From Lentzea guizhouensis (GTDB taxonomy: Bacteria > Actinomycetota > Actinomycetes > Mycobacteriales > Pseudonocardiaceae), in NCBI RefSeq assembly GCF_001701025.1, contig NZ_CP016793.1:7626001-7690000 (forward strand): a stretch of DNA of 64,000 nt, in the 5' to 3' direction. The notes under the pieces are model-generated. The model was not told the origin of the DNA. It saw only the letters and a program-made list of their open reading frames with translations, and made no database searches. Of the stretch, positions 10,442 through 19,399 are shown in pieces. Positions within the stretch are counted from its first letter, which is position 1; each line of letters begins with the position of its first letter. A program made the position numbers and the translations under genes.

Positions 10442-12100
10442 TCAGAACTGCAGGCTCCACTTGTCGAGGAACCCGGTGTCCTGGGCGGCGTTGTCGTTGA
10501 CCCTCAGCTGCCAGGTGCCGTTGGCGACCTCGCTGGAGGCGTTGACGGTGTAGGTGGTGTTGATGTTGTCCGTGCTGCCGCCGCTGCGGTTGTGCAGCAC
10601 GTACACGGTGCCGTCCGGCGCGACCAGGTCCACCTTCAGGTCACCCTGGTAGGTGTGCTTGACGTCGACGGCGACCTTGAGCGTCGTCGGGGCGTTGCCC
10701 GTCACCTCGGACACCGTGATCGGGGAGTTGACCGTGGTGTTGTCCCTGATCTGGAAGTCCGCGGCGTTCTCGAAGTACTTGCCGGGATTGGGCGGGGTCA
10801 CGCCGCAGTACTGCTGCTCCTTGCCGATCGCCTCGTACGGGCAGTCGGCGCGTTCGAGCAGCTGCAGCACGGCCTCCTTGTTGCGGGAGGTCTGCGCGGG
10901 GATGACCTCGTCGGGCGGGTAGAACCCGCCACCGCCGGCGCTGCCGGGGTACATCTCGAAGGTGTAGGCGAAGATGCCCTGCGTGCCCCACAGCCAGTCG
11001 GGGATGGACCCGTCGGTGATGTAGAGGTCGCTGGACTGCTCGGGGGTGTAGTTGTTGGTCGCGGCCATCTGCTGGCCGATGGTGGCGAACGTGTCGCGCT
11101 GGTCCTGCGTCAGACCGGGCGCGACGTCGTCGTAGGTCCAGCCCCACGGCCACAGGATGAGCTCGCTGTAGGTGTGGAAGTCGATGGCGGCGCCGATCTG
11201 CTGCTTGCCGCCGACGTTGCGGCTGCGCACGAAGTCGGCCACGACCTTGACCTCGGGCGCGGACTCCGCGCTCGGCCCGCGGTAGGTGTCGGAGCCGGTG
11301 CTGCCGCTGGAACCGCCGCAGCAGCCCCACTTGTAGGCCCAGTTGCGGTTGAGGTCGGTACCGACGTTGGCCGAGCCGGCGTTGGGCTGCCGGTTTTTGC
11401 GCCAGCTGCGGTAGCTGCCGGTGGCGATGTCGTACTCGCCGCCGTCGGGGTTGATGTCCGGGATGATCCAGATCTCGCGGGTGTCGACGAGCCCCTTGAT
11501 CCGGGCGTCGGTCGCGTACTGGGAGGTGAACTGGTTGACCAGGTACAGCGCCATCTCGACGGTGAGGTGCTCGCGAGCGTGCTGGTGGTGCGTGAACAGC
11601 ACCTCCGGCTCGTTCTCGTCGGCCGCGACGTTGTCACTGATCTTGAGCGCCACGATGTCGCGGTTCTCGTAGGACTTGCCGATGACCTGCTTGCTGATCA
11701 GGTTCGGGTGGGCGGCGACCGCGTTGTTGATGACCGCCGTCATCTCGGCGTAGTTGTGGTAGTTCGAGTCGGCCGGCGGGAAGTCGAACGGCCCGACCGC
11801 CGCTCCGGCCTCCATCCGCTTGGGCAGCTCGGTGACCTCGAACCCCTGGGCCCGCAGGTTCCTGGCCTCCCGCCCGGTCGCGGTGATCACGACGATCCCG
11901 TGCTCCTCGACCGAGTCGATCGCCGCACCGGACTTGGCGACCTTGGAGCGCTGCTCAGCGGTGCGCACCCCGCTGACCTGGTAGTTCGTCGACGTCTCCG
12001 CCTGGTCGGGAGCCGCGCCGGTGGGCACGCCGCCCATCGCGAAGCACACGGAGGCGGCGACGGTGACCCCGATCAGGGGTCTGAGATGGCTTTTTCGCAT
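10442..12100 (-). CDS. Secreted M14 zinc carboxypeptidase with proprotein-convertase P domain
   Basis: A 552-residue exported enzyme. It has a Sec signal ([11 protein letters not shown] start, hydrophobic core, cut after GAAP) and a pro-region to about residue 110. The M14 catalytic domain shows the metal motif [11 protein letters not shown], the third ligand in DFHTYSEL and the catalytic glutamate in [10 protein letters not shown]-terminal jelly-roll of the P/Homo B type (residues 425-552) ends the protein. It should remove C-terminal residues from extracellular peptides. ATG 12100 is preferred over an ATG 12 codons upstream because it gives a proper signal peptide and has an AAAGGG ribosome site. 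It converges with the monooxygenase gene. Confidence 0.9.
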   Translation of the reverse strand: MRKSHLRPLIGVTVAASVCFAMGGVPTGAAPDQAETSTNYQVSGVRTAEQRSKVAKSGAAIDSVEEHGIVVITATGREARNLRAQGFEVTELPKRMEAGAAVGPFDFPPADSNYHNYAEMTAVINNAVAAHPNLISKQVIGKSYENRDIVALKISDNVAADENEPEVLFTHHQHAREHLTVEMALYLVNQFTSQYATDARIKGLVDTREIWIIPDINPDGGEYDIATGSYRSWRKNRQPNAGSANVGTDLNRNWAYKWGCCGGSSGSTGSDTYRGPSAESAPEVKVVADFVRSRNVGGKQQIGAAIDFHTYSELILWPWGWTYDDVAPGLTQDQRDTFATIGQQMAATNNYTPEQSSDLYITDGSIPDWLWGTQGIFAYTFEMYPGSAGGGGFYPPDEVIPAQTSRNKEAVLQLLERADCPYEAIGKEQQYCGVTPPNPGKYFENAADFQIRDNTTVNSPITVSEVTGNAPTTLKVAVDVKHTYQGDLKVDLVAPDGTVYVLHNRSGGSTDNINTTYTVNASSEVANGTWQLRVNDNAAQDTGFLDKWSLQF

Positions 12101-12516
12101 GCAGGGCAACCCTTTCGGACCACGGCAGGGGGACATGGCTAGGGCATTGTGTAGTCCGTGTTAAGGGGCGCTGTCATCCCGCCATCCGTATGGGGCCAGC
12201 TGGTGGAACGGGGGTGACAGTCAACTGTTCCGGGGTGCGGGAGACGGCCTGGGCGTGCTGATCACGTCGCGGTCGGCTGCGGAGTACCGCGCGTTGTTCG
12301 GCTTGCCCGCGCTGGCGGAGCTGGTCGGGGTAGCGCGGCCGGAGCCAGTAGCCGGCACCGCGGCGCCCCGCCGCGGACACGCCGGAATCGGCAACCAGGC
12401 CCCGAAGTCGGCAACCGGCCCCGAGCGGCGACCGGCCTGGAACGACGACCAGCCCCGGAACCGAGCGGCCGGGAACCCCGCGGCTCGGAACCCGCCGCGG
12501 CCGGGTGCCTCGCCGG
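12101..12516. other. Intergenic stretch with a weak coding relic
   Basis: No intact gene is supported. Between about 12240 and 12330 the plus strand reads LITSRSAAEYRALFGLPAL, resembling the start of a SAM-dependent methyltransferase, but it soon dissolves into low-complexity text. The segment 12400-12510 is rich in short imperfect repeats around GGAACCC and GCGGC. Promoter elements for the divergent carboxypeptidase gene probably lie near 12110-12170. Confidence 0.35.
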
Positions 12517-13098
12517 TCAGGTGCGGGAGGCGGCCTCCTTCGCTGCCTGCTCGACGCGGTTCCAGTGCGCGGGCCAGTCCTGGCCGTCGGGCAGGTTCGA
12601 CACGGCCGCGCGGAGGCCGGCGGTGCCGTCCAGGGTTTCGCGCAGGATGTCGGCGTGGCCGCAGTGGCGGTTGGTTTCGGCGATCACGTGCACGAGCAGC
12701 AGGTGCAGGGTGACGTGTTTGCGGTCTTCCGGCCACCACGGGACGACGCCGGGGGCGTCCAGGGGCAGTTCGTCGATGGAGCTGTCGGCGAAGGCGGTGG
12801 CGCGGGCGTGCAGGGCGAGGATGTGCTCGCGGGACTCGTCGGCGGTGGCGAACATGTCGGCGTTGGGTTCGCCGTTGTCGAGCCATGGCCAGGTTTCGCC
12901 GAAGGGGCGGCCCATGCAGTCGCCGAAGTAGCCCTGTTCCACGCCGGCGAGGTGTTTGACGAGGCCGAGGAGGTTGGTGCCGGTGGGAGTCAGGGGGCGG
13001 CGCACGTCGTAGTCGGAGAGGCCTTCGAGCTTCCAGAGCAGGGACTCGCGGGCGGCTTTCAGGTAGCGGTGCAGGTCGGCTTTGGGATCACTGGACAT
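12517..13098 (-). CDS. DinB-fold protein (DUF664-like), copy 2
   Basis: A protein of about 193 residues of the DinB/YfiT four-helix fold. Members bind a metal through three histidines and often act as mycothiol- or bacillithiol-dependent transferases. The histidine-bearing motifs are GLVKHLAGVE near residue 48, the HVTLHLLLVHVIAETNRHCGHAD block near 130-150 and the family phrase LTPTGTNLLG. ATG 13098 gives the cleaner start; an ATG three codons earlier is possible. The gene is a tandem duplicate of the one directly upstream and overlaps its end by 11 bases, so the two are translated together. Confidence 0.8.
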   Translation of the reverse strand: MSSDPKADLHRYLKAARESLLWKLEGLSDYDVRRPLTPTGTNLLGLVKHLAGVEQGYFGDCMGRPFGETWPWLDNGEPNADMFATADESREHILALHARATAFADSSIDELPLDAPGVVPWWPEDRKHVTLHLLLVHVIAETNRHCGHADILRETLDGTAGLRAAVSNLPDGQDWPAHWNRVEQAAKEAASRT

Positions 13099-13684
13099 GG
13101 GCCTCACCCTGCCACGAGCGGCGGGCGATCTCCTCCAGGTTCGCGTGGTGGGCGGCCCACCAGTCGGGGGTGGCGGTGGGGAGGTTGTCGTTGCCCTGCT
13201 GCATGCCGATGCTGCCGTCGACGAGCTCGCGGACGATGTCGGCGTGGCCGGCGTGGCGGTGCAGTTCGACCGCGACCTGGACGAGGACCGAGCGCAGGGT
13301 CACCGAGCGGCGGTCGGGGTGCCACCAGGACACGTGGCCGGGGGCGTCGAGGGGCAAGGCGGTGATGGTGGCGTCGGCGAAGGTGCGGACCCCGGCGTAG
13401 AAGTCCAGGACCGACGTGCGGGTCTCGTCAGCGGAGGCGTACATGTCGGAGGCCGGGTCGGCGGCCGCGGTGGACCAGCGCGGCGGGGACGGGAAGGGGC
13501 GGTCGAAGACGCGGCCGAAGTAGTTCAGCTCGACTCCGGCGGCGTGTTTGACCAAGCCCAGCAGGTTCGTGCCGGTCGGGGTCAGCGGGCGGCGCGCGTC
13601 GTAGTCGGACAGGCCGTCGAGCTTCCACAGCAACGCCTCGCGCGCGGTGGTCAGGTGCTGGTGCAGCTGCTCCTTCTCGTCCAT
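13088..13684 (-). CDS. DinB-fold protein (DUF664-like), copy 1
   Basis: A 198-residue paralogue of the downstream gene, sharing the phrases ALLWKLDGLSDYDARRPLTP and GTNLLGLVKHAAGVE and the histidine block ELHRHAGHADIVRELVDG. The DinB fold and probable thiol-dependent transferase role are family knowledge; the actual substrate is unknown. ATG 13684 (MDEKEQLHQHL) fits the family start, while a start eight codons upstream would add unconserved residues. The next gene upstream on the same strand, a methyltransferase, ends 13 bases before it, suggesting a three-gene unit. Confidence 0.8.
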   Translation of the reverse strand: MDEKEQLHQHLTTAREALLWKLDGLSDYDARRPLTPTGTNLLGLVKHAAGVELNYFGRVFDRPFPSPPRWSTAAADPASDMYASADETRTSVLDFYAGVRTFADATITALPLDAPGHVSWWHPDRRSVTLRSVLVQVAVELHRHAGHADIVRELVDGSIGMQQGNDNLPTATPDWWAAHHANLEEIARRSWQGEAHVQ

Positions 13685-13697
13685 GCCGGCAAGCGTC

Positions 13698-14420
13698 TCA
13701 GACGGCACCGACAGTTTTGAGGACCAGCAGGTCGAGGTGGTCGATGACCGGTCCGTCCTCCTGCAGGGCCGCGGCGGTCAGGGCTGCGACGCCGCGGTCG
13801 TACTCCTGTCGCGACAGTGACCGCAGCACCGTGTCGGCCTCCCAGCGCAGCGTGTGCACCTTGGCGCGCAACGACTCCGCTGTCACCTGCGGCACCGGCT
13901 GCAGCCGTTCCACCGCGAAACCCAGGCCGTCGGCCACCTCCGCGACGGTCGGGAACCCGGCCAGTGCCCGCACGGCCTCGGGGAAGAACCGGAACAACCC
14001 GATGCCGGTGTGCCGGTCGCGGAACAACGACCGCAGCACGACCCGTCCGCCCGGCCGCAGCACCCGGCGCAGCTCGGCACCGGCCGCGGCCAGGTCCGGG
14101 ATGTGGTGCACCACTGTGGACATCCACACCACGTCCACGGAGTCGTCGGGCAGCGGGATCGCGTCGGCGGCACCGGTCAGCACGTCGAGCCCGGACGCCG
14201 CGCGCATCGCCTCGGCCGGTTCGACCGCGACCACCCGGACGGCGGGGAACCAGTCGCGGAAGGCGCGCACGAACAGGCCGGTGCCCGCGCCGAGGTCGAG
14301 CACGGTGCGGCCGGGCAGCAGGTAGGGCGCGAGCGCCGTGCGCCACGACGACAACCCGGACAGCGGGATCTCACGGGCCACCCGGTAGGAGGCGGCCTCG
14401 ACGGTGTCATAGCGGGTCAT
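13698..14420 (-). CDS. Class I SAM-dependent methyltransferase
   Basis: A 240-residue methyltransferase. Motif I reads VLDLGAGTGLFVRAF near residue 38, motif II is VVAVEPAE, motif IV is SVDVVWMSTVVHHIPD and motif VI is LRPGGRVVLRS. This is the Methyltransf_11 pattern. The substrate is not predictable. It lies upstream of the two DinB genes in the same direction, with a 13-base gap, so co-expression is likely. The epoxide hydrolase gene upstream ends 60 bases away and may belong to the same transcript. Confidence 0.85.
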   Translation of the reverse strand: MTRYDTVEAASYRVAREIPLSGLSSWRTALAPYLLPGRTVLDLGAGTGLFVRAFRDWFPAVRVVAVEPAEAMRAASGLDVLTGAADAIPLPDDSVDVVWMSTVVHHIPDLAAAGAELRRVLRPGGRVVLRSLFRDRHTGIGLFRFFPEAVRALAGFPTVAEVADGLGFAVERLQPVPQVTAESLRAKVHTLRWEADTVLRSLSRQEYDRGVAALTAAALQEDGPVIDHLDLLVLKTVGAV

Positions 14421-14480
14421 CGGACGATCAAACCGGTGCGGGGAGCGCCCGCGGTAGGGGGACGCTCCCCACTTCCCGTC

Positions 14481-15548
14481 TCAGAACGCGGAGAAGTACT
14501 TGGTCACGTCGGTGACGTAGAGGTCGGGCACCTCGATCGCCGGGAAGTGGCCGCCGCGGTCGTACTCGGTCCAGTGCGCCACCTCGTGCCCTGGGTCGAG
14601 CAGCGACCGGATGCCCGTATCGGCGGCGAAGGTGGCGAACCCGGTCGGCGCGGGCGCGGCTCCCCACGCCCCGGGGCCGTTCATCGACTCGTAGATGAAC
14701 TCGGCCGAGGTCGCGCCGGTGCCGGTGAACCAGTAGATCGACACCGCGGTCAGCAGCGCGTCGCGGTCGACGACCTCGCACCAGGCCTGGAACTTCTCGT
14801 AGATCCACGCGAGCAGCCCGACCGGCGAGTCGGTCAGCGAGTACCCGATCGTCCACGGCTTGGTCGTCATGAGCTGCAGGTAACCCAGCCCGGTGGCGAC
14901 GAAGTCGTTGAACCGCTCCGCCCGCGCGAGCTCCACCCCGGCAAGCCCGTCCACCGCGATCGGCCCCGTGAACGGGTGTGCGCTGGGCCCGTTGACGTGC
15001 ATCGCCACCACGGCCGGGCTCAACCGGCTCATCGCCCCCGCGATCCCGGCACCGACGTCACCGGCCTGCACGCCGTAGCGGTCGTGGCCGAGCGTCTCCA
15101 TCAGCGTCACGAACGCCGCCGCCGTGCGCGCGATGTCCCAGTCCTTCTGCAGCGGCACGGAGAACCCGAACCCCGGGATCGACGGCACGACGACGTGGTG
15201 GTCACGTGCCAGCTCGGTGATCACGGCGGCGTACTCGGCGAACGTGGAGGGCCAGCCGTGGAGGAGCACCAACGGCAGCGCGTCGGGACGTTCGCTGCGC
15301 ACGTGCACGAAGTGGATCCGCTGCCCGTCGATCTCGGTGACGAACTGCGGGAACGCGTTGAGCCTCTCCTCGGCCGCGCGCCAGTCGAACCCGTCGGCCC
15401 AGTACCCGGTCAGCGCCCGCAGCTCCTGCGCCGGCACCCCGCGCCCCCGGCCGGGCGTCTGGCTCTGCGCGGGCCAGCGCACCGAGGTGAGACGTCGGTG
15501 CAGGTCAGCGAGGTCGCTCTGGGGAATCTCCACGCGGAATGTGTTCAT
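14481..15548 (-). CDS. Epoxide hydrolase (EHN family)
   Basis: A 355-residue alpha/beta hydrolase with the EHN lid. The N-terminal domain contains YWADGFDWRAAEERLNAFPQ. The core shows HGWPSTFAE (oxyanion), PSIPGFGFS, the nucleophile region QAGDVGAG and the catalytic histidine in YDRGGHFPAIE. ATG 15548 begins MNTFRVEIPQSDL, the family start. Its start is 63 bases from the divergent WYL regulator, which presumably controls it. The same pair, epoxide hydrolase plus WYL regulator, recurs at 42.4-44.5 kb with clearly similar proteins, so this is a duplicated module. Confidence 0.88.
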   Translation of the reverse strand: MNTFRVEIPQSDLADLHRRLTSVRWPAQSQTPGRGRGVPAQELRALTGYWADGFDWRAAEERLNAFPQFVTEIDGQRIHFVHVRSERPDALPLVLLHGWPSTFAEYAAVITELARDHHVVVPSIPGFGFSVPLQKDWDIARTAAAFVTLMETLGHDRYGVQAGDVGAGIAGAMSRLSPAVVAMHVNGPSAHPFTGPIAVDGLAGVELARAERFNDFVATGLGYLQLMTTKPWTIGYSLTDSPVGLLAWIYEKFQAWCEVVDRDALLTAVSIYWFTGTGATSAEFIYESMNGPGAWGAAPAPTGFATFAADTGIRSLLDPGHEVAHWTEYDRGGHFPAIEVPDLYVTDVTKYFSAF

Positions 15549-15611
15549 GACTGCAACACTAGGAACCATTGCGGAAAGGTTCGTTCCTCATTCGGGAGGA
15601 GGGTGGAACTC

Positions 15612-16538
15612 GTGCTGGACACGTCGGCGAGGTTGCTGAAGCTGTTGTCGTTGTTGCAGTCCCCGCGGGACTGGTCGGGCCCGGAGCTGGCCGAGCGGCT
15701 GAGCGTGACGACGAGGACCGTGCGCAACGACGTGGACCGGCTGCGCACCCTCGGGTACCCGGTGCACGCGACGCCGGGTGTGGCCGGCGGCTACCGGCTG
15801 GGCGCGGGTGCGAGCCTGCCGCCGTTGCTGCTCGACGACGACGAGGCCGTGGCGATCGCGCTGAGCCTGGGCACGCAGGACTCCGAGACCGCGGGCCGGG
15901 CGCTCAAGAAGCTCGAGCAGGTGCTGCCGTCGCGGTTGCGGCACCGGGTCTCCACGCTGCAGGAGTACACCGTCGGCACCGCGAAGGAGCTGGACCCGGA
16001 CGCGATGGTGGCGATCGTCAACGCCTGCCGCGCCCGTGAGCGGCTGCGGTTCGACTACGTGAAGTTCGACGGCACCGAGGACCGCCGCGAGGTCGAGCCC
16101 TACCGGCTGGTGCACGCGCGGGGCCGCTGGTACCTGGTGGCGTGGGACGTGGGCAGGCAGGACTGGCGCACGTTCCGCGCCGACCGGGTACGCCCGCGCG
16201 TGCCGACCGGGCCGCGGTTCACCGCACGTGAGCTGCCGGACCTGGAGACCTACCTGGCGAAGGGCCTGGCGACGGCGGCGTGGCGGTTCCGCACGACCGT
16301 GACGGTGCACGCGCCGGCCGAGGAGGTCGCGGCGAAGGTGCCGGCGGCGCTGGTGGAGGCGGTCGACGAGCGCACGTGCCGGATGACGGCCGGGTCGGAC
16401 ACACCGCAGATGCTGGCGGTGTACCTGGGGATGCTGGACGCGGACTTCGAGGTGCACGGCCCGCCGGAGCTCGTTCAGCACCTGGGAAAGACGGCTGACA
16501 GGTTCCGCAACGCGATCGATACTGCGGGGCATGGGTAA
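15612..16538 (+). CDS. WYL-domain (YafY-type) transcriptional regulator
   Basis: A 308-residue regulator. The N-terminal winged helix (residues 1-60) reads LSLLQSPRDWSGPELAERLS, then VTTRTVRNDVDRLR. The WYL domain (about 120-200) contains RFDYVKFDGTEDRREVEPYR, with RGRWYLVAWD. The C-terminal WCX extension is also present. WYL proteins sense nucleotides or single-stranded DNA in some cases and small ligands in others. GTG 15612 has GGGAGGAGGG 8 bases upstream; the longer upstream open frame is antisense to other genes and is ignored. It is divergent from the epoxide hydrolase and overlaps the following oxidase-like gene by 8 bases. Confidence 0.87.
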   Translation: MLDTSARLLKLLSLLQSPRDWSGPELAERLSVTTRTVRNDVDRLRTLGYPVHATPGVAGGYRLGAGASLPPLLLDDDEAVAIALSLGTQDSETAGRALKKLEQVLPSRLRHRVSTLQEYTVGTAKELDPDAMVAIVNACRARERLRFDYVKFDGTEDRREVEPYRLVHARGRWYLVAWDVGRQDWRTFRADRVRPRVPTGPRFTARELPDLETYLAKGLATAAWRFRTTVTVHAPAEEVAAKVPAALVEAVDERTCRMTAGSDTPQMLAVYLGMLDADFEVHGPPELVQHLGKTADRFRNAIDTAGHG

Positions 16539-17106
16539 GAGCTACGAGCGCATCGAGCCGCGGCTGCGGGAGTTCATCGAGGACCAGAAGGTGTTCTTCG
16601 TGGCGACGGCGCCGCTGGCCGGTGACGGTCACGTGAACCTCTCGCCCAAGGGCCGTGAGGGCACGCTGCGGATCCTCGACGACACGACGGTCGCCTACCT
16701 CGACTTCGGGGGCAGCCACGCCGAGACGATCGCGCACCTGCGGGAGAACGGCCGGATCACGCTGATGTGGTGCGCGTTCGACGGGCCGCCCACCGTTGTG
16801 CGGGTGCACGGCCGCGGCGAGGCCGTGTACCGCGACGACCCGCGGTTCGCCGAGCTGGTGGCGGGCTTCGGCGAGGCGGACGGGCCGGGGGTGCGGGCGG
16901 TGGTCGTCGTGCGGGCGGAGCTGATCAGCGACAGCTGCGGGTTCGCGGTGCCGTTCATGGACTACCGCTGCGAACGCACGCTGCACGCGGACTACTTCGG
17001 CCGCAAGAGCGATGAGGAGTTCCGCGAGTACACGAACAAGAAGCCGACGAACAACAAGAGCATCGACGGTCTGCCCGCGGTGCCCCTGCCGCTGCCGCCC
17101 CGTTAG
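16531..17106 (+). CDS. Pyridoxamine 5'-phosphate oxidase-family (flavin/F420-binding split barrel) protein
   Basis: A 191-residue protein of the PNPOx-like split-barrel fold. It opens KVFFVATAPLAGDGHVNLSPKG, followed by DDTTVAYLDFGGSHAETIAHL and NGRITLMWCAFDGPP, a well-known subgroup that binds FMN or F420. Reaction and substrate are unknown. The start overlaps the WYL regulator by 8 bases, implying translational coupling. The stop overlaps the convergent peptidase gene by 4 bases. The lysine-rich tail YTNKKPTNNKSIDGLPA is typical of the group. Confidence 0.85.
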   Translation: MGKSYERIEPRLREFIEDQKVFFVATAPLAGDGHVNLSPKGREGTLRILDDTTVAYLDFGGSHAETIAHLRENGRITLMWCAFDGPPTVVRVHGRGEAVYRDDPRFAELVAGFGEADGPGVRAVVVVRAELISDSCGFAVPFMDYRCERTLHADYFGRKSDEEFREYTNKKPTNNKSIDGLPAVPLPLPPR

Positions 17107-18392
17107 GACGTCAGGAACCGGTCGAGCACGCGGGCGCCGAACTCGAGGCCGTCGACGGGGACGCGTTCGTCGATGCCGTGGGCCATGGCGCGGTAGTCGT
17201 AGCCCTCGGTGGGCAGCAGCAGCGGGGAGAAGCCGTAGGAGTGGATGCCGAGCCGGCTGAACGCCTTGGCGTCGGTGCCGCCGCCCAGGCAGTAGGGCAC
17301 GATCACGGCGGAGGGGTCCTCGTCGCGCAGCGCCTCGGCCATCGCGGTGAACCACGGCGTGTCGACCGGTGCCTCGACCGGCGCCTGGTGGTTGATGAGC
17401 TCCCTGGTCACGCCGGGGGCGAGCAGGGAGTCGATGGTGGCGAGGACCTCGTCGACGGTGCCGGGCAGGGTGCGCACGTCGAGCTGGGCGGTGGCGGTGC
17501 CGGGGATGACGTTGACCTTGTAGCCGGCGTTGAGCACGGTCGGCGTGGTCGAGCAGCGCACGGTGTTCTCGACGAGCTTGGCCGCGGGGCCGAGTCGGGC
17601 GATGGTGGCGTCGACGTCGTCGAGGTCGACCTCGACGCCGAGGGCCTTGCCCGCGCCGACCAGGAACGCCTCCACGGTCGGGGTGAGCACGACCGGGTGC
17701 TGGTGGGCGGCGATGCGGGCGAGTGTGGTGACCAGGGCGGTGACGGGGTTGTCGGGGTTGCGCCGCGAGCCGTGCCCGGCGCGTCCGGTGGCGGTGAGCT
17801 TCATGTGGGAGGTGCCGCGCTCGGCGGTGCCGATCGGGTAGAGGCGCACGCCGTCGACGTCGTAGGAGAACGCGCCGGACTCGCTGATCGCGGCCTGCAC
17901 CCCGGCGAAGTGGCGGGCGTGGTGCTCGACGAGCCAGTGCGCCCCGCACGCGCCCAGGTCCTCCTCGTCGGCGACGAACGCGAGCACGACGTCGCGGCGC
18001 GGCCGGCGGCCCTCGGTGTGCCAGCGGTGCACCACCGCGAGCGTCATGGCGGCCATGTCCTTCATGTCCACGGCGCCGCGGCCGTGGACGAACCCGTCGC
18101 GGATCTCGCCGCCGAACGGGTCGAAGCTCCACTCGGCGGGATCGGCGGGCACGACGTCGAGGTGGGCCTGGACCAGGACCGCGGGCAGGGTGGGGTCGGT
18201 GCCGGGGATGCGGGCCAGGACGTTGGTGCGCCGTGGCGCGGGTTCGAGCAACGTCGGCTGCACGCCGCTGTCGCTGAGCACGGTCGCGACGTGCTCGGCG
18301 GCCTCGCGTTCGCCCGCGGAGTCGCCGCCGCCGCGGTTGGTGGTGTCGAACCGGATGAGCTGCGCGCACAGCTGCGCCACGTCCAGCGTCAT
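17103..18392 (-). CDS. M20-family metallopeptidase (dipeptidase/ArgE-DapE type)
   Basis: A 429-residue dinuclear zinc peptidase. Metal ligands and catalytic residues lie in QAHLDVVPAD (His and Asp), GRGAVDMKDM (bridging Asp), FVADEEDLGACG (catalytic Glu and Glu ligand), and a late histidine. The dimerisation segment with GRAGHGSRRNPDNP is intact. Members cleave dipeptides or N-acyl amino acids in the cytoplasm. ATG 18392 begins MTLDVAQLC, directly before the conserved RFDTTNRGGG. It lies 134 bases downstream of the M55 D-aminopeptidase gene on the same strand, next to a Dpp transporter, so a role in peptide breakdown is likely. Confidence 0.88.
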   Translation of the reverse strand: MTLDVAQLCAQLIRFDTTNRGGGDSAGEREAAEHVATVLSDSGVQPTLLEPAPRRTNVLARIPGTDPTLPAVLVQAHLDVVPADPAEWSFDPFGGEIRDGFVHGRGAVDMKDMAAMTLAVVHRWHTEGRRPRRDVVLAFVADEEDLGACGAHWLVEHHARHFAGVQAAISESGAFSYDVDGVRLYPIGTAERGTSHMKLTATGRAGHGSRRNPDNPVTALVTTLARIAAHQHPVVLTPTVEAFLVGAGKALGVEVDLDDVDATIARLGPAAKLVENTVRCSTTPTVLNAGYKVNVIPGTATAQLDVRTLPGTVDEVLATIDSLLAPGVTRELINHQAPVEAPVDTPWFTAMAEALRDEDPSAVIVPYCLGGGTDAKAFSRLGIHSYGFSPLLLPTEGYDYRAMAHGIDERVPVDGLEFGARVLDRFLTS

Positions 18393-18526
18393 GCGGCCAC
18401 CGTAACCGCTCGCGTCTGGTGAGATCGTCACCGCACCCACGACCCGGGAGATCGGGCTGCACCTGGACGGCGCGCCGGGAGGGCTGGCGCGGACCCCGGC
18501 GCTGCCCGCTGACCTGGTCCGCAGGC

Positions 18527-19354
18527 TCAGCCGTAGATGCCCTCGATCGCCCCGGCCGCCACGTGGGTGACGATCTTGAACGCCTTCATCGCCTCGGTCA
18601 TCGACACCGCGTCGAACCCGACGCGGCGCACCCCGACGAGCTCCACCGTCGGCACCACCGCCGCGGCGTCGGCCAGGTGCGTGGCGTCGAACTCCACCTC
18701 GATCCGATGCGGCCCCACGACACCCTCACCGCGTCCGGCGCGTGACATCGCCGCGGACGCCGCCTCTGTGATGTGTGAGAAAGCCACCGCGGGCGGCAGG
18801 CACACCGCGGCATAGCGCGACACGCACTCCTTCACGGCCACCATCCGCGCGTCCGGGGCGTAGGCGCGGGCGTCCACGCAGGTCTGGTCGTCACCGGTCA
18901 CCATCAGCACCGGAACCCCGTGCTCGGCGGCCAGCGCGGCGTTCAGCAGGCCTTCGGAGGCGAGCTCGCCGTCGAGCCACACGCCGGTGACCGAGTTCTC
19001 CAGGTACGTGTGGGCGAGCACGCCCGTCGCGCCCGCCGCGGCGTGGTAGCCGAGGAAGACCACACCGTCCACTCCGGAGTCGACGCCCTGCATCATCGAC
19101 AACGGCTTGTGCCGGCCGGTGAGCAGCCGCGCGCCTGGGTGAAGGTCTTCGAGCAGCAGGTTTCGCTGCGAGGAGTGGGCCTCGTTGACGAGCACGTCGG
19201 TCGCCCCGCCCGCGACCAGGCCTTCGACGCAGGCGTTGACGTCGCCGGTGAACAGCCGCCGGAACCGCTGCCACGCTTCGGTGCCCACAACGACGTCACC
19301 GGTCCAGGTGACGCCGGTGGCGCCTTCCATGTCTGCCGAGATCATGATCCGCAC
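18527..19354 (-). CDS. M55-family D-aminopeptidase (DppA-like)
   Basis: A 275-residue enzyme of the M55 family, zinc enzymes that release N-terminal D-amino acids from short D-peptides such as cell-wall fragments. The signature is complete: SADMEGATGVT near residue 6 (Asp and Glu ligands), VNEAHSSQRN near 58, FLGYHAAAGATGVLAHT near 105 and TGDDQTC near 150. GTG 19354 (VRIMISADMEG) starts 45 bases from the divergent Dpp transporter operon. In Bacillus subtilis a DppA D-aminopeptidase is encoded with a Dpp transporter, so the pairing supports uptake and digestion of peptidoglycan-type peptides. Confidence 0.9.
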   Translation of the reverse strand: MRIMISADMEGATGVTWTGDVVVGTEAWQRFRRLFTGDVNACVEGLVAGGATDVLVNEAHSSQRNLLLEDLHPGARLLTGRHKPLSMMQGVDSGVDGVVFLGYHAAAGATGVLAHTYLENSVTGVWLDGELASEGLLNAALAAEHGVPVLMVTGDDQTCVDARAYAPDARMVAVKECVSRYAAVCLPPAVAFSHITEAASAAMSRAGRGEGVVGPHRIEVEFDATHLADAAAVVPTVELVGVRRVGFDAVSMTEAMKAFKIVTHVAAGAIEGIYG

Positions 19355-19399
19355 ATCTCGGTACGGTAGCGGCGGGCTGCTGGGGAGAGGGGTATTCAC

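Noticed and set aside
13854..15602. Very long plus-strand open frame joined to the WYL regulator, giving an apparent 894-residue protein
   Set aside because: The first 580 or so residues are antisense to the methyltransferase and epoxide hydrolase genes and have low-complexity composition. Homology and a ribosome site place the start at 15612.
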